Source of the DNA: DATNPX01 sp036702975
Lineage (GTDB): Bacteria; Cyanobacteriota; Vampirovibrionia; Obscuribacterales; Obscuribacteraceae
Reading direction: 5' to 3'
DNA: 17,672 nt
Assembly: GCA_036702975.1 (NCBI GenBank)
Contig: DATNPX010000004.1
Span: 1 to 17,672, forward strand
Positions within the stretch are counted from its first letter, which is position 1; each line of letters begins with the position of its first letter. The notes below the pieces were generated by a model. It saw nothing but the letters and a program-made list of their open reading frames with translations, ran no database searches and was not told where the DNA came from. A program made the position numbers and the translations under genes. Shown here in pieces: positions 14,786-17,672 of the stretch.

Positions 14786-15220
14786 CTGTCAGTTTCGCGC
14801 AAGAGGCATAGCAGTACTTATTCTGGTGCGAGAATAGCTCAGGTTAGAAAAACTGGCATTTTCCAGCACATTCATTTATCGAACGTCCCGGGGCGCAACC
14901 AATCATGTCGACAGCACTTCTGTCAGAATAGATGAATGAAGAAGATGACATCATCGGTGAAGGTTTACACTGGTTGTGCAATTGTATGCATTTTGCTCGG
15001 CGTGCTTTTTGGCAGTTGGGCATGCTTTGACCACTACATGAAGGTCACTTACGGTCCGGAGTGGTGGGACTGGCCATAGACGATAACCGAAATCACCACC
15101 TGCGGTGAACCCCCAAAGTGGATATTCTAGGGTGCTGATTTTGAAAGTGGCGCACAGTAACCGTTTCATTGTTTGCGGAAGGAAGCATAATCAACTACTA
15201 TCAGTCACTCGGACACAAGA
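14786..15220. other. 435-bp stretch with no long gene
   Basis: The stretch lies between the 104-aa and 115-aa genes. It contains one plausible short gene (47 codons at 14936-15079, listed separately) and three weak hairpins: TATTCT/AGAATA at 14819-14836, CTGG/CCAG near 14855, and TCACC/GGTGA at 15093-15108. None has a T tract. I see no tRNA, no clear promoter and no similarity to the flanking genes. Confidence 0.5.
14936..15079 (+). CDS. Candidate 47-aa small membrane protein
   Basis: ATG at 14936, stop TAG at 15077-15079. The order is a basic N terminus (MKKMTSSVKV), one hydrophobic helix (about 13-29, with CAIVCILLGVLFGSWAC) and a short tail rich in aromatics and charges (YGPEWWDWP). This is a typical small single-span protein layout. 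No good ribosome-binding site is visible, and a second ATG at 14945 is possible. It sits among other short membrane protein genes, which adds some support. Confidence 0.4.
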   Translation: MKKMTSSVKVYTGCAIVCILLGVLFGSWACFDHYMKVTYGPEWWDWP

Positions 15221-15568
15221 ATGCCTATTCCAGAAGACTCAAAAATTCAGAAATTGAAAGAACAAATTGAGACTTGGAAAAACAGGGCCGCAATGGCTCA
15301 ACAGCATGGAAATGACGATTTAGCAAAACAAGCACTTGACCGTAAAAAGTTTTACGAAAGTGCGCTTCAATACGAAAAAAAAGTCACAAGCATGGACGCA
15401 CATCAAAGCGTTGTTCAAAAACTGGCCGTAAGCTGGAAGAGTCAATCTATACTGGCTAAAGTTGGTTATTCGCTGGTCTTTTTTTCCATTTTTTTAATTG
15501 GTTTTGCTATTTTGTGGGTGACTTTCTGGACGACTTTGGTTTGGATCGATATGTACGGACATCGTTGA
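15221..15568 (+). CDS. Small PspA-like coiled-coil protein with C-terminal membrane helix
   Basis: 115 residues. Residues 8-55 form a charged helical hairpin. The pattern TWKNRAAMAQQHGNDDLAKQ followed by ALDRKK resembles the W-x-x-x-A-x-x-A-x-x-x-G-x-x-D-L-A-x-x-A-L hairpin turn of PspA/IM30 (ESCRT-III superfamily) proteins, but only one hairpin is present where PspA has several helices. A strongly hydrophobic segment at about 82-108 follows, then a short tail. It would be a membrane-anchored coiled coil with its N terminus in the cytoplasm. Function unknown. The ATG at 15221 has only a weak GGA upstream. The gene ends 77 nt before the ATPase remnant, where the body of a third ATPase would have been expected. 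Confidence 0.65.
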   Translation: MPIPEDSKIQKLKEQIETWKNRAAMAQQHGNDDLAKQALDRKKFYESALQYEKKVTSMDAHQSVVQKLAVSWKSQSILAKVGYSLVFFSIFLIGFAILWVTFWTTLVWIDMYGHR

Positions 15569-15645
15569 ACGCCAACCGGCTCCACGTTATGCAGGCTTTA
15601 CCTCCATATCGTAATACAGTGCGCCGAGATTGCGATGGAGAACGA

Positions 15646-15720
15646 GGCGAAACAAAACTCAAAGGCGTCGGTTTGGGCGGGTACAAAGAGAAGGATGATT
15701 TTGTCACCAGTGATGAGTAG
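15646..15720 (+). pseudogene. 3' remnant of a third COG4637-like ATPase
   Basis: The 24 codons plus TAG encode exactly the C-terminal residues of ATPase 2 (GETKLKGVGLGGYKEKDDF and VTSDE). Against 14350-14424, 66 of 75 bases match; all 9 differences fall at third codon positions and are synonymous. Upstream, similarity stops and no Walker motif is present. The frame does stay open back to a TTG at 15514 inside the previous gene, but that stretch looks unlike a protein. The likeliest history is a third functional paralogue that lost its body by deletion. Confidence 0.8.
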
Positions 15721-15835
15721 CTGGCACCAAGCTATTCGAATACTTCTTAGCTTTGCCTCGTGTGCGTATTGCATGAATTCAAGCATTCGTTTGGTTAAAA
15801 ATTAGCAAAAAATTGTAGGGAATCATACAAGCTCT

Positions 15836-15864
15836 TTGACTGATTTATAATTGCATTGTACAAT
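15836..15864 (+). promoter_or_regulatory. Strong sigma70-type promoter with operator-like palindrome
   Basis: TTGACT (15836-15841), a 17-nt spacer and TACAAT (15859-15864). The -10 lies inside the perfect palindrome ATTGTACAAT (15855-15864). It is also the first of two direct repeats GTACAATAAT (15858-15867, 15868-15877). An autoregulator or other repressor could bind here. The leader to the ATG at 15886 would be about 15 nt and lacks a Shine-Dalgarno sequence. Confidence 0.7.
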
Positions 15865-15885
15865 AATGTACAATAATTGAGTAAA

Positions 15886-16407
15886 ATGACTCAAATGAAT
15901 GAGAAAAAATATCGACTGACTGTGGCAGATCTTCTGAGCATTTTGGAAACATGGGATCGTTCATTATCAGGTCCTGTACTGATTGTCGCTTTCGGAGGAA
16001 CAGCCTTAAGTCTGAATGGCTACAAAGACAGCACAAAGGATGCTGATTTTTTGGTCCCCTTAACTAAAGACTACGAAACGCTCCTGTCGCTGTTGAAGAA
16101 AAAGAACTACCAGCAGTCCTCTGGAAATGGCTGGATCTCCGCTGAAAATCTCTGGATTTTTCAGCTGTACAAAGGCAACCAATTTTTTGTCACTGAATTT
16201 CTTGATCCAGTTCATCTGGAAGGAAACCATAAGGTCATTCAAAAGTTTAAAAGGCTGACTCTTGCCTGCTTAAACGCCGAAGATCTGATCATAAGCAAAA
16301 TGTTTCGCGGTGACCAGGTCGATGTTGATGACTGTATTGCAATCATCAAAAAGGAAAATTTATGCCTCGAAAGCTTGGGTAGCAGATACAAAGAAACCGC
16401 GGGCTAA
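15886..16407 (+). CDS. AbiEii/DUF6036-like nucleotidyltransferase, apparently cut short by an in-frame stop
   Basis: 173 residues from the ATG at 15886; a TTG at 15877 or the ATG at 15895 are alternatives, and none has a clear ribosome-binding site. The motif AFGGTALSLNGYKDSTKDAD fits the hGG-x-x-D-h-D pattern of the polymerase-beta-like nucleotidyltransferase fold, with GG at about 37-38 and metal-binding Asp at about 52 and 54. The C-terminal LNAEDLIISKMFRGDQVDVD then DC resembles the L-x-x-EDL-x-x-K-x-x-x-R-x-x-D-x-x-D element of AbiEii/DUF6036 proteins. Members include toxins that modify tRNA ends. The TAA at 16405-16407 follows SRYKETAG; the same frame then stays open for 37 codons and ends within the next gene's start. 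The protein is therefore probably truncated, or the base call is wrong. It is driven by the promoter at 15836. Confidence 0.75.
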   Translation: MTQMNEKKYRLTVADLLSILETWDRSLSGPVLIVAFGGTALSLNGYKDSTKDADFLVPLTKDYETLLSLLKKKNYQQSSGNGWISAENLWIFQLYKGNQFFVTEFLDPVHLEGNHKVIQKFKRLTLACLNAEDLIISKMFRGDQVDVDDCIAIIKKENLCLESLGSRYKETAG

Positions 16408-16521
16408 TATTACGACGAAGCGAAGTGCAAAAAAAATCTCAACTATCTAATAAAAGATCTACTCCATTCAGGTGTGGATGCGACCCCATTGCAGAGGATG
16501 AGTGATCAATGGACTCCTTAG
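16408..16521 (+). other. Open continuation of the nucleotidyltransferase frame beyond the TAA
   Basis: In the same frame as the upstream gene, 37 sense codons read YYDEAKCKKNLNYLIKDLLH and onward to a TAG at 16519-16521. The peptide is helical and joins naturally to SRYKETAG. It overlaps the next gene's ATG at 16509 by 13 nt, a common arrangement for coupled genes. This supports a recent nonsense change at 16405-16407. Confidence 0.6.
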
Positions 16522-17210
16522 AAAACGAGTTGTTTTTTGACGAACTGGGGCGATATGGTTATCAATTATTCCGCACTGAAAGTGCAGAGAAGACCGCTCA
16601 TGTTTTGAGAAAGATTGTCACCTCAGATGATGCGCGCATTTTGGAAGGTTTTCCCATTGTCTTTAGCAATATCCTTTTGGATGGTCTGCTCACTTTTGAC
16701 CTTGTGGAGTTTGAGAACTCTTTGCCCAAGGCTTATCAGCGCAGATTTAGGATGTTAGTGGCGGTCTCGTATCACTTCATCTTTGTGATTCCCAATAACC
16801 TTGAGGCACGACAGATTCTAAGCTCCTATCTGAAAAAAAGAGATCCGGAATTGCTCTTAACTATTCCGCAGGTCTTAGCATCGAATACCCCGCTAAATAT
16901 TGGGCAAGGAATCGTCTTATCCCCAGAGCGATTAACTAATGCATACGGTCGTTATTTTTCTCACCGTCAGCTGGAACAGAACGAAAGCATATCCAACAAA
17001 ATTGAAAAGGAGCGTGTAGAGCTATTTCAGAAAGCCATTGCATTACTGTTCACCGATAAACAAACAACACTGCTGTATAAGCTTTTGGATAAGAAGCCAG
17101 TTACCAAAACCGAAAAGGAATATTTTTCAAGAACGCTCAAGCCGAGATTGAAGGCGATTTGTAATAAAGACCTGCAAGATTTGGCCACGATGATACTCAG
17201 TAGGGGATAG
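16509..17210 (+). CDS. Unrecognised 233-aa protein paired with the nucleotidyltransferase
   Basis: I do not recognise a named family. The protein looks soluble and mainly helical, with no signal peptide. The N-terminal half has ELGRYGYQLFRTESAEKTAH and a compact FPIVFSNILLDGL segment, possibly a winged-helix or similar small domain. The C-terminal part, FTDKQTTLLYKLLDKKPVTK then TEKEYFSRTLKPRLKAICNK, resembles a TE-x-EY-SR-x-x-K-x-L-x-A-I tail that I recall from uncharacterised proteins next to nucleotidyltransferases. The ATG at 16509 has GAG 6 nt upstream and overlaps the extended upstream frame, so translation was probably coupled. By analogy with two-gene nucleotidyltransferase modules it could be the antitoxin or the RNA-binding partner; that is inference. 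Confidence 0.6.
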   Translation: MDSLENELFFDELGRYGYQLFRTESAEKTAHVLRKIVTSDDARILEGFPIVFSNILLDGLLTFDLVEFENSLPKAYQRRFRMLVAVSYHFIFVIPNNLEARQILSSYLKKRDPELLLTIPQVLASNTPLNIGQGIVLSPERLTNAYGRYFSHRQLEQNESISNKIEKERVELFQKAIALLFTDKQTTLLYKLLDKKPVTKTEKEYFSRTLKPRLKAICNKDLQDLATMILSRG

Positions 17211-17285
17211 GGTCGAGCTGTTTCTTTGTTTTATGCTGCTCGTTCAATGTCAAAAATTATCTTCCGTTCAAATGTCTCGGTGGGT

Positions 17286-17352
17286 TACCAATACTATTCT
17301 GCTGCCGCAAATTTTTGTTGTCTTTCAATACACACTCCCAATAGCAGTGCAA
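17286..17352. repeat. Left arm of a perfect 67-bp inverted repeat
   Basis: This arm is the exact reverse complement of 17606-17672, with 253 nt between the arms. It contains the last codons and stop of the DUF1275-like gene and so looks like the native copy. Similarity ends abruptly at 17352/17606. Confidence 0.95.
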
Positions 17353-17672
17353 TTACCGCGAGAACAGTTGGCAAAGCAAGCGCCATCAGTTCAAAGTTTT
17401 GCTCGCAAAGCGCACCCAGAATGCATCCGCCCGCGAAACCGAGTATTACGGGCAGTGTGCGAGCGGAGCGGGCACGAGCATGATCGACATGCTCCTTTTC
17501 ACCACCCAGCATGATGGTGCCAACATCCACGGAAAATCGTGTCACATTAGTGGTCATGATCGCAGTCGATGGTGCATTTTCAATTGTGGTTTGTGCGAGC
17601 GCGTTTTGCACTGCTATTGGGAGTGTGTATTGAAAGACAACAAAAATTTGCGGCAGCAGAATAGTATTGGTA
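17294..17672 (-). CDS. DUF1275 (YoaK-like) membrane protein, C-terminal part (5' truncated by window edge)
   Basis: The minus-strand frame is open to the right edge; about 125 residues are visible. QNALAQTT ... TTNVTRFSVDVG (about 17515-17610) matches the QNA-(x)n-TTxxTxxxxDLG element of DUF1275 proteins. It is followed by a charged loop (EKEHVDHARARSAR) and two hydrophobic helices (TLPVILGFAGGCILGAL, then FELMALALPTVLAVIALLLG) and a short polar end. These are inner-membrane proteins of unknown transport function. The residues before QNAL (TILLPQIFVVFQYTLPIAV) come from the right arm of the inverted repeat and may not be real. The gene converges with the nucleotidyltransferase pair across an 83-nt gap. 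Confidence 0.65.
   Translation of the reverse strand, partial: TNTILLPQIFVVFQYTLPIAVQNALAQTTIENAPSTAIMTTNVTRFSVDVGTIMLGGEKEHVDHARARSARTLPVILGFAGGCILGALCEQNFELMALALPTVLAVIALLLGVCIERQQKFAAAE
17606..17672. repeat. Right arm of the 67-bp inverted repeat, ending at the window edge
   Basis: An exact reverse complement of 17286-17352 that runs to the last base of the window. It replaces the expected upstream part of the DUF1275-like gene. This looks like a fold-back chimera or assembly end effect rather than biology. Confidence 0.95.

Noticed and set aside
14932..15030. Second short frame from the ATG at 14932 (32 codons)
   Set aside because: Overlaps the 47-codon frame, has no hydrophobic segment or motif, and no ribosome-binding site.
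15093..15108. TCACC/GGTGA hairpin as a terminator
   Set aside because: Five-base stem without a T tract.
15514..15720. A 68-codon gene carrying the ATPase tail
   Set aside because: It starts on TTG inside the 115-aa gene and the part before the tail shows no protein-like pattern. The open frame is better explained by chance plus the preserved remnant.
17286..17672. Terminal inverted repeat as an invertible phase-variation switch
   Set aside because: The arms lie within one coding gene, no recombinase is nearby, and the repeat stops exactly at the window edge, which points to an artefact.

Overview
This is a bacterial window of about 17.7 kb. The left two thirds hold ordinary housekeeping and envelope genes. 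The right third is an accessory block of ATPases, small membrane proteins, a gene remnant and a nucleotidyltransferase pair. A two-subunit glycyl-tRNA synthetase (glyS with no glyQ beside it), a Kdp potassium-sensing pair, TatA, secreted proteins and a DUF4388 protein point to a diderm-type bacterium of middling GC. My guess is a non-photosynthetic member of the cyanobacterial lineage (Vampirovibrionia/Obscuribacterales type), at low confidence and from gene style only.

Layout. 1-1747 (+): the C-terminal part of the KdpD sensor kinase, overlapped by kdpE, which starts on TTG. 2015-2596 (+): a DUF4388 protein with a C-terminal membrane helix. 2704-8997 (-): glyS, a secreted alpha/beta hydrolase, tatA and uvrB in one direction; glyS and the hydrolase are 4 nt apart. 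A 21-bp tandem repeat sits over the uvrB stop codon and repeats that stop in frame. 9216-11180: two convergent helical-repeat proteins, one with an N-terminal membrane anchor and one secreted and DUF4034-like.

11188-14424 (+): a probable operon of a GNAT-type acetyltransferase followed by two tandem paralogous predicted ATPases (COG4637-like, RecF/ABC-type fold). The first ATPase has a long acidic tail and both start on TTG. An 18-bp tandem repeat lies between them. 14425-15720: a 104-aa membrane protein, a 47-aa candidate membrane peptide, a 115-aa PspA-like coiled-coil protein with a membrane helix, and the last 24 codons of a third ATPase copy. That remnant differs from the second ATPase only at synonymous sites.

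15836-17210 (+): a strong sigma70-type promoter with a palindrome and direct repeat over its -10 box, then a GG-x-DxD nucleotidyltransferase whose reading frame appears cut by an in-frame TAA, then an unrecognised 233-aa partner. The open frame beyond the TAA runs into the start of the partner, as expected if the two genes originally overlapped. This pair is the best candidate for a toxin-antitoxin or abortive-infection-like module. 17294-17672 (-): the 3' part of a DUF1275 (YoaK-like) membrane protein gene. The last 67 bases of the window are an exact inverted copy of 17286-17352, which looks like a fold-back or contig-end artefact.
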